Assembly: GCF_042434915.1 (NCBI RefSeq)
Contig: NZ_CP170198.1
Span: forward strand, 2,976,001-3,040,000
Origin: Aquimarina sp042434915
Lineage (GTDB): Bacteria; Bacteroidota; Bacteroidia; Flavobacteriales; Flavobacteriaceae
Reading direction: 5' to 3'
Length of the DNA: 64,000 nt
The notes below the pieces were generated by a model. That model had not been told where the DNA came from and made no database searches. It was given only the letters and a program-made list of their open reading frames with translations. Shown here piece after piece: positions 45,260 through 55,038 of this stretch (positions are counted from its first letter, which is position 1; every line of letters starts with the position of its first letter). A program made the translations under genes and the position numbers.

Positions 45260-46285
45260 TTATTTGTTAGTATACTTTTTGAGATACCATTTTACAGTTT
45301 TCTCTATACCTGATTCAAAACTTTCTAAGGCGTTCCAGCCCAAATCATTTTCTATCTTAGACGCGTCAATCGCATACCTAAAGTCGTGTCCTGGACGGTC
45401 TGTAACATATGATATTAAATCTTTGTATGATAAAGAGTTCTTTCTTGGTTGCATAGCATCCAAAATCTCACAAATCTGATTCGCTATATAAATATTTTCG
45501 CGTTCATTCTTTCCGCCGATCACGTAAGTCTCACCGAGGGTTCCTAAATTTAAAGCCAAATCAATACCTCTACAATGATCCTCTACAAATAGCCAGTCCC
45601 TTACGTTTTTGCCATCTCCATAAATTGGTATTTGTTGTTCAGCTAATGCTTTTCTTATAATGGTAGGAATCAACTTTTCATCATGTTGTCTCGGACCATA
45701 ATTATTTGAGCAATTTGTTGTTACAACTGGGAATCCATACGTGTGAAAATAGCTACGTACTAACATATCTGCAGATGCTTTGGATGCGCTATAGGGACTA
45801 TTAGGTGCATAGGCAGTATCTTCTGTGAAATAACCTTTTTCACCCAAAGTTCCATATACCTCATCGGTCGAAATGTGAACAAAACGTGCATCTTTATAAT
45901 CTGGTTTGAGCATTTTTGGTTCGGACATCCAAAACTTATAGGCTACCTGAAGCAGTACATAGGTTCCTACAATATTAGTATCAACAAAAGCACCTGGATT
46001 CACAATAGAATTATCGACATGTGATTCGGCTGCAAAATGAATCACCGTATCAATCCTATACTTTTTAAATAAGTTCTCTACCAAATTATAGTCACAAATA
46101 TCTCCTTGAACAAAATGATATTTGCCATCGGTGTTCTCTACCTCATCAAGATTGGAAAGCTCTGCTGCATAGGTTAACTTATCCAAATTTATAAGAGTCG
46201 CATCCAAATGGCTCTTGGCCATATAGTTTATAAAATTAGATCCAATAAAACCAGCTCCCCCAGTTATTAAAATAGCTTTTTTCAA
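45260..46285 (-). CDS. rfbB: dTDP-glucose 4,6-dehydratase
   Basis: The 341-residue SDR enzyme has TGGAGFIGSNFI (8-19), HISTDEVYG (Asp141, Glu142) and YSASK (Tyr165, Lys169). It makes dTDP-4-keto-6-deoxyglucose using tightly bound NAD+. It follows the Wzz-like gene by 9 bases and leads the rfbBACD set. Confidence 0.97.
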   Translation of the reverse strand: MKKAILITGGAGFIGSNFINYMAKSHLDATLINLDKLTYAAELSNLDEVENTDGKYHFVQGDICDYNLVENLFKKYRIDTVIHFAAESHVDNSIVNPGAFVDTNIVGTYVLLQVAYKFWMSEPKMLKPDYKDARFVHISTDEVYGTLGEKGYFTEDTAYAPNSPYSASKASADMLVRSYFHTYGFPVVTTNCSNNYGPRQHDEKLIPTIIRKALAEQQIPIYGDGKNVRDWLFVEDHCRGIDLALNLGTLGETYVIGGKNERENIYIANQICEILDAMQPRKNSLSYKDLISYVTDRPGHDFRYAIDASKIENDLGWNALESFESGIEKTVKWYLKKYTNK

Positions 46286-46294
46286 AATTCTCTT

Positions 46295-47296
46295 TTAATC
46301 AGGTTGATTCGCAAAATTATTCATCCTTTCAAAAAGGAACTTTAGAAAATACATACCAATAACAATCCCACAAAGTACAAAAGGTAGTATAAAGAGCAAT
46401 CGCCTATTTAAACTCTTTTTCTGCTGAATAATATCTCCATAATTTACAGTTGCAAAAACTTGTTCTCCCAACAAGATATTTCTTTCTAATTCATTAATAC
46501 TTTTCAATAACTCCTCTTTCTGTTCTAACAAAGATGCTACTGTAAATGCTTTTCCTTCTTCCGCAATTACTATTGTGTTTTGACTGCTTTTATCGGCATT
46601 TGTTTGATTTAAAGCTTTTAAGTATTCATTTGTAAATAATAAAGATGCTTGACTCTCAACAAGACTTTTCTTATACTGCCTAATTTTTAAGTTTGCTATT
46701 TCCTGAAAATATGAATTCGTCTTAAAATAATCGAGTACTGTATTTGTTAGCTTTTCGTTAAAGCTGTTATTTGATTTGAAAATAAAAGTCAGACGATGGT
46801 ATTTATAAAATTCCAAATATTTCTCTTCTTTCAATTGATCCTCATCGTAGGCTTCCATTATTTGTTCGAAGAATTCTTCATCCTCATAGCGTTCTTGTAG
46901 GTGATCTAAAACAGCCGTTGCTTGTACGATGGGTTCTAACGTAATTTCTTTTACGTTTTCAATCTGCTCAATTGAGATCCCTATTTTCTGAAGATTCTTT
47001 TCATCATTCAGCATGTTTTCTTTAAAATCCTCTATAAAATCATATAGAAACTTAGTGGACTCATAATTGGGTTCTAAAACAATTTGCTGAACATATTCAA
47101 ATTTTGTCTCTCCAGAATTATCAATAAAATATCCAGCTACAGCACCAACAACAAATAAACTAATGAGTAATATTGCCTTTTTCTTAAAAAACAGTAGCAT
47201 CCGTATAAACAATCGGATAATCCGTTTAAAAAACGTTCCGATCATTTTAAACAACTGACCTAAGTCAATTTCATCATTTGATTGGGTTTGATTCAT
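46295..47296 (-). CDS. Wzz-like chain-length-determinant membrane protein
   Basis: The 333-residue protein has a membrane helix near 37-58, a long periplasmic helical domain (about 60-295, coiled-coil rich) and a second helix near 300-318. This two-helix layout matches polysaccharide co-polymerases. There is no C-terminal tyrosine kinase domain and no separate kinase gene nearby. It would set glycan chain length together with the polymerase. Sequence similarity is weak, so the role rests on topology and position. Confidence 0.65.
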   Translation of the reverse strand: MNQTQSNDEIDLGQLFKMIGTFFKRIIRLFIRMLLFFKKKAILLISLFVVGAVAGYFIDNSGETKFEYVQQIVLEPNYESTKFLYDFIEDFKENMLNDEKNLQKIGISIEQIENVKEITLEPIVQATAVLDHLQERYEDEEFFEQIMEAYDEDQLKEEKYLEFYKYHRLTFIFKSNNSFNEKLTNTVLDYFKTNSYFQEIANLKIRQYKKSLVESQASLLFTNEYLKALNQTNADKSSQNTIVIAEEGKAFTVASLLEQKEELLKSINELERNILLGEQVFATVNYGDIIQQKKSLNRRLLFILPFVLCGIVIGMYFLKFLFERMNNFANQPD

Positions 47297-47299
47297 AAT

Positions 47300-48994
47300 T
47301 TATTTCTGTGTAAATATTTGTTCTATGATTTTTTCGGTGATTAAGTATGTTGGTTTCACTCCTGAAGTTCCTAATCCACCTGAAGCTAAAGTGCTTCCTG
47401 TCTCCAACGGATTATCTGAAGCATAATACGCATAACGTACTTTAACTTTTTCATTGATACTTCCTCTCAGTTTTGAGGCGGATTGAATCGCTTTTTGATA
47501 GTGAGCACCTTCCATCTCTAGCCCTATAACATTCCAAGTAGATTCGTGAAAGAATTTTAAAATATCTCTATTTTGCAAAGACGTTCCCAAAACCGTGATC
47601 ATAGTACCATCAAATACTTTAATTCCTTTTCCTTCTAAATCTTCCTTTTTCAACCCATTTTTAAATGGATAATTATCGGCTGTCCCTTCAAAAATGTGCG
47701 CTGATGGAATCATGATGTCGCCTTTTCCACCTTCAAGAATTCCTGCTTTACCCATGATTGAAACAGATCTAACATCCAAATAGCTTTTTGTCTCATCAAT
47801 AGCTACATACGGCTTTAGTAATTCGTCCATGGTTTCATAAGCTTGTTCTCCAAAAGCATAATCCATGACAATAATTACTGGCATATCTCCAGCCTTTTTT
47901 TCGCTTAATAAGGGTGTTAATAACTCGTCTTCATATTTTGATATATCAAAAATTTGAACATTTATGTTGGCTCCACTTTGATCTTCAATATACGTCATTC
48001 CCTTTTGGAGCGCAAGTTTTTCGACTTTTGCCCGCAATTTATCACTTTTAACATCACTTAGTAATTCATATACTTGCAGACTGGTCTTATTTTTTGACTC
48101 GGTCTTTAGTGCTGTTGAGGCATATAGTGAATTCATTACACTATGCATGTTAGCACTAATTACATGAATCGGGCGATCTAAAAGGTTTAACTCTTTCAGC
48201 TTATCTTTAATGGTTGTTGCCCATAATTCACCATGAATATGATGTCCTAAGCGCTCTCTCAAAACTGGACTAAACGTTACTATTCGTTTACGGTCATGGA
48301 TAGATTCTTCGATTGCTAACTTACCTAACCAATAAATAATATGTAAAAAACGTTCTTTGTTTTCTACACAGGAAAAGTTTCTATAAATAGCAGAAACCTC
48401 AGCAAATGTTCTCCCAAGAATATTCGCGGTATGGGTCAAAGCAATTTCACGCTCGGCCTGTGTTAGTTCTTTTGAAGATAATACAGCATTTTCTAATTTT
48501 TGCCAATCTCGCGTTACATTACCTTCTTCATTAATCACCACCCGTTTCATTATTTTATGGGATTCGATAAATAAGAATGTAAGGTGTGTAAGTATGTCAT
48601 AAATTTCTGATCGGCCTCTTGTAATTTCAATATTCATTTGTTCCTCATCAATACGATAGCAATTACGCCGTCTTTTGGGAGGTATGATTGGTTTAAAATG
48701 TGAGTTTTTATACCCTTCGTCACTGGTAAGGTTAATATAGCGACATTCTTCGATACCTAATGGTAACCTATCTATCACGTATAAAAGTCCACTTAATTCG
48801 ACTTTTTCTTCGGCAATAGAACCATATATCTCTGGACGCAGGGTAAGGAGACCTTCTCGAAGTGTATCACCAGAGATACCCATGGGTTTATAAAACCCAC
48901 GATTGAATAGATGCCGCATAGTTATATACATGCGTTCTATAGCGCCTGAGCTTTCTTGAGCTCTCGTTCTTCCCTCTAGTTTAAGATTTGCCAT
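47300..48994 (-). CDS. DUF6909 family protein, possible nucleoside-phosphorylase-like C-terminus
   Basis: The 564-residue soluble protein starts MANLKLEGRTRAQESSGAIE and resembles the DUF6909 family of Bacteroidota. The C-terminal third has MGKAGILEGGKGDIMIPSAH, GLEMEGAHY and RYAYYASDNPLE, which look like the phosphate-, substrate- and acid-site blocks of nucleoside phosphorylase-type proteins. That is my reading by eye and is not proven. The gene has its own promoter-like box and lies directly upstream of the Wzz-like gene with a 3-base gap. Confidence 0.7.
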   Translation of the reverse strand: MANLKLEGRTRAQESSGAIERMYITMRHLFNRGFYKPMGISGDTLREGLLTLRPEIYGSIAEEKVELSGLLYVIDRLPLGIEECRYINLTSDEGYKNSHFKPIIPPKRRRNCYRIDEEQMNIEITRGRSEIYDILTHLTFLFIESHKIMKRVVINEEGNVTRDWQKLENAVLSSKELTQAEREIALTHTANILGRTFAEVSAIYRNFSCVENKERFLHIIYWLGKLAIEESIHDRKRIVTFSPVLRERLGHHIHGELWATTIKDKLKELNLLDRPIHVISANMHSVMNSLYASTALKTESKNKTSLQVYELLSDVKSDKLRAKVEKLALQKGMTYIEDQSGANINVQIFDISKYEDELLTPLLSEKKAGDMPVIIVMDYAFGEQAYETMDELLKPYVAIDETKSYLDVRSVSIMGKAGILEGGKGDIMIPSAHIFEGTADNYPFKNGLKKEDLEGKGIKVFDGTMITVLGTSLQNRDILKFFHESTWNVIGLEMEGAHYQKAIQSASKLRGSINEKVKVRYAYYASDNPLETGSTLASGGLGTSGVKPTYLITEKIIEQIFTQK

Positions 48995-49007
48995 AAATTT
49001 TTACGAA

Positions 49008-49015
49008 CAAAGATA
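49008..49015 (-). promoter_or_regulatory. Candidate promoter -7 box upstream of the DUF6909 gene
   Basis: The minus strand reads TATCTTTG, with TTTG (49032-49035) 16 bases upstream, slightly shorter than usual spacing. The box lies in the 25-base gap after the GH3 stop codon, and the ATG is at 48994, so the leader would be only a few bases. Confidence 0.4.
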
Positions 49016-49019
49016 TAAT

Positions 49020-50519
49020 TTATTTAGCGATCAAACTTACCAGCACATCAGCGATTTTTCGATCATTTGACAAACGCGGTAATTTATTTTGACCTCCCAA
49101 CTTACCTATTGATTTCATATAGTGATTAAAGCCATTGGCTGGCACACTTCTTATTTCGAGTCTCCTAAGCATTTTTCCCACAATTAAATCATCATAATAA
49201 CTGTTTTGAGCACGCAATTCGTTGTCAATTGCTTCGGCTAATGCGTCAATATTTTCTGGTTGTTCTTCAAATTCAATAAACCACTCATGGTATGGTAATG
49301 CTCCATCCATAGGATTTATTTGAGGTGCAACTGTAAATTCTTTTATAATAACACCCGTTTTATTAGCCCCAACTTGTAGTGCTTCCTCTACTTCTTTACC
49401 AATTACATGCTCTCCAAAAGCTGATATGAAATGTTTAATTCTCCCAGTAACTATTACTCTGTAGGGTTTGGTACTGGTAAACATAATGGTGTCACCTATG
49501 TTATAACCCCAAAGTCCTGCATTAGTTGATACTAATAGTACATAGTTAACATTTGTCTTTACCCCTTCTATAGTTAGTCGTTTGGGATGTTTATCAAAAA
49601 AAGTGTCTGCTTGTATAAACTCATAGAACATACCTGAGTTGAGTTGTAATAACATTCCTTTTATACCCTGTTTGTCTTGAAAGGCAAAAAAACCTTCAGA
49701 AGCGGGATACAGTTCTATACTTGCCACCTTGCGCCCAATCAACTTTTCGAATGTTGCACGATATGGTTCATAATTAACACCTCCATAAATAAACAATTCA
49801 AAATTGGGAAACAGCGTTCCAATTTGTTTTTGTGACTTCTCTTTTAACCGTTCAAAGTACATCTGTACCCAGGGTGGTATACCACTGATAACGGTCATGT
49901 TTTCGTGTATTGTTTCCTTAACTATGGCATCAACTTTTTCTTCCCAATCATCAATACAGTTGGTTTCCCAACTAGGCATTCTATTTTTCTGAAGATATTT
50001 TGGAACATAGTGAGCTACAATACCAGATAAGCGCCCTAAGTTAATTCCGTTTTTTTTGGTTAACTCTGGACTTCCTTGTAAAAATATCATTTTGCCATCT
50101 ACAAAGTTTGCGATTCCACTTTCTGCAACATAGCAAAGTATTGCATTACGTGCAGCGTTGATATGGGTAGGTATCGATTCTTTTGTTAAAGGTATATACT
50201 TTGCGCCGCTCGTTGTTCCCGATGTCTTTGCAAAATACAATGGTTTACCAGGCCAAACCACATCAACTTCTCCTGCAACAACTCGATCCATATAAGGTCT
50301 TAATTGCTCATAATCTCTGACAGGAACATTGTTAACAAAATCTGTATGATTTTTAATGTTTTCAAAATTATGATCCTTACCAAATGCTGTAAATTTGGCT
50401 GTTTTAATAAGCTTTTTAAAAATCTTATCTTGTGTTTTGATAGGGTCATTAGACCACTTATCAATTTTACGTTGGATGTATTTGGCAAAAACCTTTGCTC
50501 CTATTGATTTAAGTGACAT
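49020..50519 (-). CDS. GH3-family acyl-adenylating protein
   Basis: The 499-residue protein has AKTSGTTSGAKYIPLT, the ATP/AMP loop of the ANL superfamily, and YPASEGFFAFQD and YNIGDTIMF, the other adenylation-site blocks, as in plant GH3 enzymes. Plant GH3 proteins join amino acids to plant hormones; bacterial members activate carboxylic acids, but their substrates are mostly unknown. No signal peptide is present. It lies 5 bases after the M23 gene and 25 bases before DUF6909. Confidence 0.88.
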   Translation of the reverse strand: MSLKSIGAKVFAKYIQRKIDKWSNDPIKTQDKIFKKLIKTAKFTAFGKDHNFENIKNHTDFVNNVPVRDYEQLRPYMDRVVAGEVDVVWPGKPLYFAKTSGTTSGAKYIPLTKESIPTHINAARNAILCYVAESGIANFVDGKMIFLQGSPELTKKNGINLGRLSGIVAHYVPKYLQKNRMPSWETNCIDDWEEKVDAIVKETIHENMTVISGIPPWVQMYFERLKEKSQKQIGTLFPNFELFIYGGVNYEPYRATFEKLIGRKVASIELYPASEGFFAFQDKQGIKGMLLQLNSGMFYEFIQADTFFDKHPKRLTIEGVKTNVNYVLLVSTNAGLWGYNIGDTIMFTSTKPYRVIVTGRIKHFISAFGEHVIGKEVEEALQVGANKTGVIIKEFTVAPQINPMDGALPYHEWFIEFEEQPENIDALAEAIDNELRAQNSYYDDLIVGKMLRRLEIRSVPANGFNHYMKSIGKLGGQNKLPRLSNDRKIADVLVSLIAK

Positions 50520-50524
50520 ATTCG

Positions 50525-51394
50525 CTATTCAAAATCTATAAACTTGGTGGGATCATAAGGTAATCCACCATTCCATAACTCAAAATGCAAATGAGGGCCA
50601 GTAGAGAATTCTCCTGTAGAGCCAGCAATTGCAATAACTTCTCCCTTTTTTACTTGATCTCCCTGTCTTTTACTAAGCGAGGCATTGTGCTTATACACTG
50701 TTACAAGACTATTACCGTGTTCGATAATAATAACATGACCAGTATCCGCAGTCCATTCGGCAAAAATAATAGTCCCCGCGGCCGCAGCTTTTACTGGTGT
50801 ATCTTTGAGCACGGCAACGTCGACAGCATAATGTTTGTCACTCGCGTTGTATGCAGCAGTTATAGTTCCTGTAACTGGTGGAAATAAAGAAAAATTTACA
50901 TCTGTTTTTTTATCCTCAAAAACGCTATATTTATCTTCTTGAGAGACTTCTGCTCTAAGTTTCATATCCGCTTCTGAAGGCTTCAAATTCACACTTTCAA
51001 TATCAATTTGTTGAGATTTAACCGCAGAATCCAAATCAAATGCTACTGTTTTGACATCTCCAGTTAAGACCTTCCGAATAGAGTTATAATATTCCTGATT
51101 AACTCGTATTACATTTTCTAAAGAGTCTGTCGTGGACACTAATTTTGATGCTTGTAAATTAAGCCGTGTTGACGAATATCCTGGAATGTATTCTCTCAAA
51201 GGAGTAAACGCGATCAATACTATTGTTCCAGAGATCAATAGTATAGAAGTAATAGTGACAAGCACAAAAACATTGAGTCTAGTTAGTTTGAAGGAAATAC
51301 GTTCCTCAAAAGTATCCTCATTAAGGATTACTAAGCGATACTTGTTGAGTAGCTTTCTCGTAATTCTTTTTGGTTCTTTTCTCTTTTTTGCCAT
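50525..51394 (-). CDS. Membrane-anchored M23 family metallopeptidase
   Basis: I take the ATG at 51394 (MAKKRKEPKRITRKLL); the one at 51409 adds five residues. The 289-residue protein has one membrane helix (about 43-66), a spacer, and a C-terminal M23 domain with the zinc ligands: HYAVDV, YKHNAS and HLHFEL. It is probably an active peptidoglycan endopeptidase facing the periplasm, unlike the inactive EnvC-type domain at the left end of the window. Confidence 0.9.
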   Translation of the reverse strand: MAKKRKEPKRITRKLLNKYRLVILNEDTFEERISFKLTRLNVFVLVTITSILLISGTIVLIAFTPLREYIPGYSSTRLNLQASKLVSTTDSLENVIRVNQEYYNSIRKVLTGDVKTVAFDLDSAVKSQQIDIESVNLKPSEADMKLRAEVSQEDKYSVFEDKKTDVNFSLFPPVTGTITAAYNASDKHYAVDVAVLKDTPVKAAAAGTIIFAEWTADTGHVIIIEHGNSLVTVYKHNASLSKRQGDQVKKGEVIAIAGSTGEFSTGPHLHFELWNGGLPYDPTKFIDFE

Positions 51395-51584
51395 ATCTAA
51401 TAATCGCAAATATACATAATCTGCAAATATGCTATGATACTACTATAGCTTGAAAGGTTATAAATTAAATACTTTCTAGTACTAGAAAAACGGTCCTTAT
51501 CAAGATATAGTTTCTTTACAATACAAAATAAAAACAAATGCTGCTTTTTTAACACCCTAAAAGGTCTTTTTATTTATTTCTTAC

Positions 51585-51592
51585 TAACTTTG
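51585..51592 (+). promoter_or_regulatory. Candidate promoter -7 box of tatA
   Basis: TAACTTTG matches TAnnTTTG and lies 20 bases before the tatA ATG (51612), a plausible place for a start of transcription. No clear TTG -33 element is seen. Confidence 0.45.
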
Positions 51593-51611
51593 CAATCTAA
51601 TACAAAAGGTA

Positions 51612-51800
51612 ATGATAGCATCAAGTATTTTTTTAGGAATGATTGGTCCATGGCAAATTGCATTGATCGTCATAATTGTACTTTTATTATTTGGAGGTAA
51701 AAAAATTCCAGAATTAATGAGAGGTCTAGGAAGTGGTATTAAAGAATTTAAGGATGCCTCTAAAGAAGAAGAAGATCCAAAAATTGATGAAAAGAAATAA
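51612..51800 (+). CDS. tatA: Twin-arginine translocase subunit TatA/TatE
   Basis: The 62-residue protein has one N-terminal membrane helix (about 12-28, PWQIALIVIIVLLLFGGKKI) followed by the amphipathic helix and hinge PELMRGLGSGIKEFK, then an acidic tail. TatA forms the pore for folded proteins with TatC. No tatC lies in this window. It is expressed alone between divergent M23 and convergent tex. Confidence 0.93.
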   Translation: MIASSIFLGMIGPWQIALIVIIVLLLFGGKKIPELMRGLGSGIKEFKDASKEEEDPKIDEKK

Positions 51801-51823
51801 AACATCTTGTTTAACGATACAAA

Positions 51824-51851
51824 CCCCCAATACTTATGTAAGTATTGGGGG
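51824..51851 (+). terminator. Terminator between tatA and tex
   Basis: A perfect 13-base inverted repeat (51824-51836 with 51839-51851, CCCCCAATACTTA and its complement) is followed by TTTTTC. It ends tatA transcription and could also act on the convergent tex transcript. Confidence 0.85.
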
Positions 51852-51868
51852 TTTTTCTTTTCATACTA

Positions 51869-53995
51869 CTAGTCAATTAATGATAACTGAATTCGTTTCC
51901 GCGCAACATCTACCTCAACTATTGTTACCATAAGATGTTGGTTGAGTTGTACTACAGCGTTCACATCTGATATATACTCATTTGCAAGTTTTGATATATG
52001 AATTAGTCCGCTTTCTTTAATTCCAATATCAACAAAACATCCAAAATTGGTGATGTTGTTTACGATTCCTGGCAATTTCATTCCCGTATGTATGTCTTGA
52101 ATGCTTCTCACATTAGGATCAAATTCAAATGCAGAAGCCATCCTACGAGGATCTACACCAGGTTTTTTTAATTCTTTTAAAATATCTGTAAGAGTGGGTA
52201 GTCCGACATCATTAGTAATGTACTTTTTAAGCTCTATCTTTTGTATTAACTCAACGTTACCTATTAAATCGGCCACTGTCACACCAACATCCTTTGCCAT
52301 CTGTTTTACGAGATTATACCGTTCTGGGTGAACAGCAGAGTTGTCTAGCGGATGTTTTGAATCTGTAATACGTAAAAAAGCAGCGGCTTGTTCAAAAGCT
52401 TTTCCGCCTAATCGGGGTATTTTTTTTAGCTCTTGTCTAGATTTTATCCTTCCATGCTCTGATCTATAAGACACAATATTTTCTGCTAACTTACTTCCGA
52501 CTCCAGAGACATAACTAAGTAAGGGAGCACTGGCTGTATTTACGTTAATACCAACGGTATTAACACAGCTAACTACTACCGTGTCCAATTCATTTTTTAA
52601 TTGATTTTGATCGACATCATGTTGATACTGTCCTACACCAATAGCTTTTGGATCTATTTTAACCAGCTCGGCTAAAGGATCAGCTAAACGGCGACCAATG
52701 GATATAGCGCCGCGAACGGTAACATCATAATTTGGAAATTCGGATCGTGCGATTTTGGAGGCTGAGTATACAGATGCCCCACTCTCATTTACCATAAATA
52801 CCTGTAATGATTTATCAAACGGTATTTTTTTAATAAAAGCCTCAGTCTCTCTTGCTGCCGTGCCGTTACCAATTGCAATAGCTTCAACATTATAGGCATT
52901 GACCAATGACTTAATTTTTTTACTGCTTAGGGTAACATCGCGTTGTGGCGGATGGGGATAAATATTTTCATTATGTAATAAATCTCCCTTTTCGTCTAGA
53001 CAAACAACTTTACATCCCGATTTAAACCCGGGATCCAATGCCAAAATTCTCTTTTGTCCCAAAGGAGACGCAAGTAATAATTGCTTAAGGTTTTGTGCAA
53101 AGACACGAATTGCATCCTGATCAGCTTTTTCTTTGACCTGCCCCAATACTTCAGTCGCTATAGCGGGTGCAAGTAACCTTTTATACGCATCACTACTCGC
53201 CAAAAAAACGTGATCGGTACAAGCTTCTATATTGGTTTTAATTATTTGGCGATCAATTATATCAAGTGCATCATTTTCTGTCACTGCTATTTTAACTCTA
53301 ACAATCTTTTCCTTTTCTGCTCGTAAAATGGCTAACAACCTGTGTGATGGACATTTGTTCAGCGGTTCTTCCCATTCAAAATATTGTTGATATTTTTGAG
53401 CTTCTTCAAGCTCTTTTTTACTTTTTATTACTTTGGAGGTAATCATCGCCTTGCGCTCATATAATCTACGCAGTGTGCTTCGTATTTTTTCGTTTTCATT
53501 AATCCATTCTGCAATAATGTCTCGTGCACCTTGCAAAGCATCCTCTACAGTTAATACAGTAGTACTTATAAATTGTTGTGCTTTATATTCAACCTCTTCT
53601 TCTCGCTGATTAAAAATTAGCTGTGCCAAGGGCTCCAAACCATTTTCTTTAGCAACATCTGCCTTTGTTTTGCGCTTTTTTTTGTAAGGTAAATACAAAT
53701 CCTCTAGAATGACCAATGAACTAGCTTGTTCTATTTTACTCTTTAATGTTGGGGTCAGTACTCCTTGTTCTTCAATAGATGCGAGGATGCTTTCTCGTCG
53801 CTTTTCTAAAGTCTCGTAAGCCGTTTTATATTTAACAATGTCTGCAAGGGATACCTCGTCAAGATTACCTGTCATTTCTTTTCTATAGCGAGCAATAAAG
53901 GGAATTGTAGCTCCTTCATTTAAAAGAGTTATAGTTTTTTCCAGTTGACTTTTGGTCACAGGAAGTTGCTTTGCAATAAAAGAAAGTAAATTCAT
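51869..53995 (-). CDS. tex: Tex-family RNA-binding transcription accessory protein
   Basis: The 708-residue protein shows the Tex order: an N-terminal helical domain, a YqgF/RNase H-like domain (RILALDPGFKSGCKVVCLDE, NGTAARETEAF), helix-hairpin-helix motifs (INVNTASAPLLSYVSGVG, RQELKKIPRLGGKAFEQAA) and a C-terminal S1 domain (NFGCFVDIGIKESGLIHIS). Tex binds RNA and affects transcription in several bacteria. No odd feature was seen. Confidence 0.95.
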   Translation of the reverse strand: MNLLSFIAKQLPVTKSQLEKTITLLNEGATIPFIARYRKEMTGNLDEVSLADIVKYKTAYETLEKRRESILASIEEQGVLTPTLKSKIEQASSLVILEDLYLPYKKKRKTKADVAKENGLEPLAQLIFNQREEEVEYKAQQFISTTVLTVEDALQGARDIIAEWINENEKIRSTLRRLYERKAMITSKVIKSKKELEEAQKYQQYFEWEEPLNKCPSHRLLAILRAEKEKIVRVKIAVTENDALDIIDRQIIKTNIEACTDHVFLASSDAYKRLLAPAIATEVLGQVKEKADQDAIRVFAQNLKQLLLASPLGQKRILALDPGFKSGCKVVCLDEKGDLLHNENIYPHPPQRDVTLSSKKIKSLVNAYNVEAIAIGNGTAARETEAFIKKIPFDKSLQVFMVNESGASVYSASKIARSEFPNYDVTVRGAISIGRRLADPLAELVKIDPKAIGVGQYQHDVDQNQLKNELDTVVVSCVNTVGINVNTASAPLLSYVSGVGSKLAENIVSYRSEHGRIKSRQELKKIPRLGGKAFEQAAAFLRITDSKHPLDNSAVHPERYNLVKQMAKDVGVTVADLIGNVELIQKIELKKYITNDVGLPTLTDILKELKKPGVDPRRMASAFEFDPNVRSIQDIHTGMKLPGIVNNITNFGCFVDIGIKESGLIHISKLANEYISDVNAVVQLNQHLMVTIVEVDVARKRIQLSLID

Positions 53996-54033
53996 TTCCT
54001 TGATTTGAAATTATTTTTTGAGAAGTAAGGTGG

Positions 54034-55020
54034 TTATTTAAAAACTATTGATTTCATAATAGCTTCAAGTTCAAACATATTATCCCGTTTACGCACTGAA
54101 GGAGCAAAAACGAATCCTTCTAAGACTAGTGTTCTATCGTTCTCATTATCTTCTATAATATAATTTACAAAAGGACCCGACATAAAACGGTCTTTGATTT
54201 CCCAAATCCCTTTCGTTTCGAAAGCAAATTTACCATCTAATGTATTTTCAAATAAGTATGGTGCATATGCTTTTTCTGTTATAAACTTTCCATTAGCAGA
54301 GGTTGGTATATAAAGTGTACCGATAGAATCGCGCATTTTGATAATTTGAGATACTGTAGAAGAATCTTGAGTGATTGAATTTACTGGCAGCTCATAGATC
54401 ATTAAATTCATACTTCCTTGCGGAATATCTTTGCGTATCCATATAAAATCTTCTTCTTCTTTGGCTACCCGATATGCTGAAGGAATCTGCAGTTGAATTC
54501 CAAAATCTTTTTCTAATTGAGGTATTTTTTCTAGCGATTTTTTAATACGCTTTTGTTTTTCTGATGTTTCAACCTTTTTATACTCGCTAATAATTTTATC
54601 GGCATTTTGACGTAATAAGTTTACTATTTCTTGATCTGTGCTACCACTTATAATGGCTCCGATTTGGGGAGTTGCAAATTTGTTTTTTAGTAGTGTAAAC
54701 GTATTTGTTGCTGTTTTTTCAATTTTAAGAAACGTCCTGTTTTTTCGTGCCATACCCGAAAAAGCTACTGGTGGCATTTGTCGCATAGAAAACAAAGGTT
54801 CTTCTTGAGGTAAACCTGGTACTTCGGCACCAAAATATTTACGAATTGTGTCTCCAACAGCTCCTTTCCATAATTCGTTATCAACAATTACTGATAGTTC
54901 ATTGATACGACCAACAGAATGTGCCATCGCATCTTGATTCATTACTTTAGTTTCACTTTTTTTTTCGGTACAACTACTTATTACAGCAATACAAAAAAAG
55001 GCTATTATTAAATTTTTCAT
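54034..55020 (-). CDS. DUF4837 family lipoprotein
   Basis: The 328-residue protein has a lipoprotein signal ending VISSC (Cys17) and a body with SVIVDNELWKGAVGDTIRKY, typical of the DUF4837 family of Bacteroidota. It is probably anchored to an envelope membrane. It lies between the lytic transglycosylase and tex, but its function is not known. Confidence 0.82.
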   Translation of the reverse strand: MKNLIIAFFCIAVISSCTEKKSETKVMNQDAMAHSVGRINELSVIVDNELWKGAVGDTIRKYFGAEVPGLPQEEPLFSMRQMPPVAFSGMARKNRTFLKIEKTATNTFTLLKNKFATPQIGAIISGSTDQEIVNLLRQNADKIISEYKKVETSEKQKRIKKSLEKIPQLEKDFGIQLQIPSAYRVAKEEEDFIWIRKDIPQGSMNLMIYELPVNSITQDSSTVSQIIKMRDSIGTLYIPTSANGKFITEKAYAPYLFENTLDGKFAFETKGIWEIKDRFMSGPFVNYIIEDNENDRTLVLEGFVFAPSVRKRDNMFELEAIMKSIVFK

Positions 55021-55038
55021 GAAAGGGTTTACTTAGTG

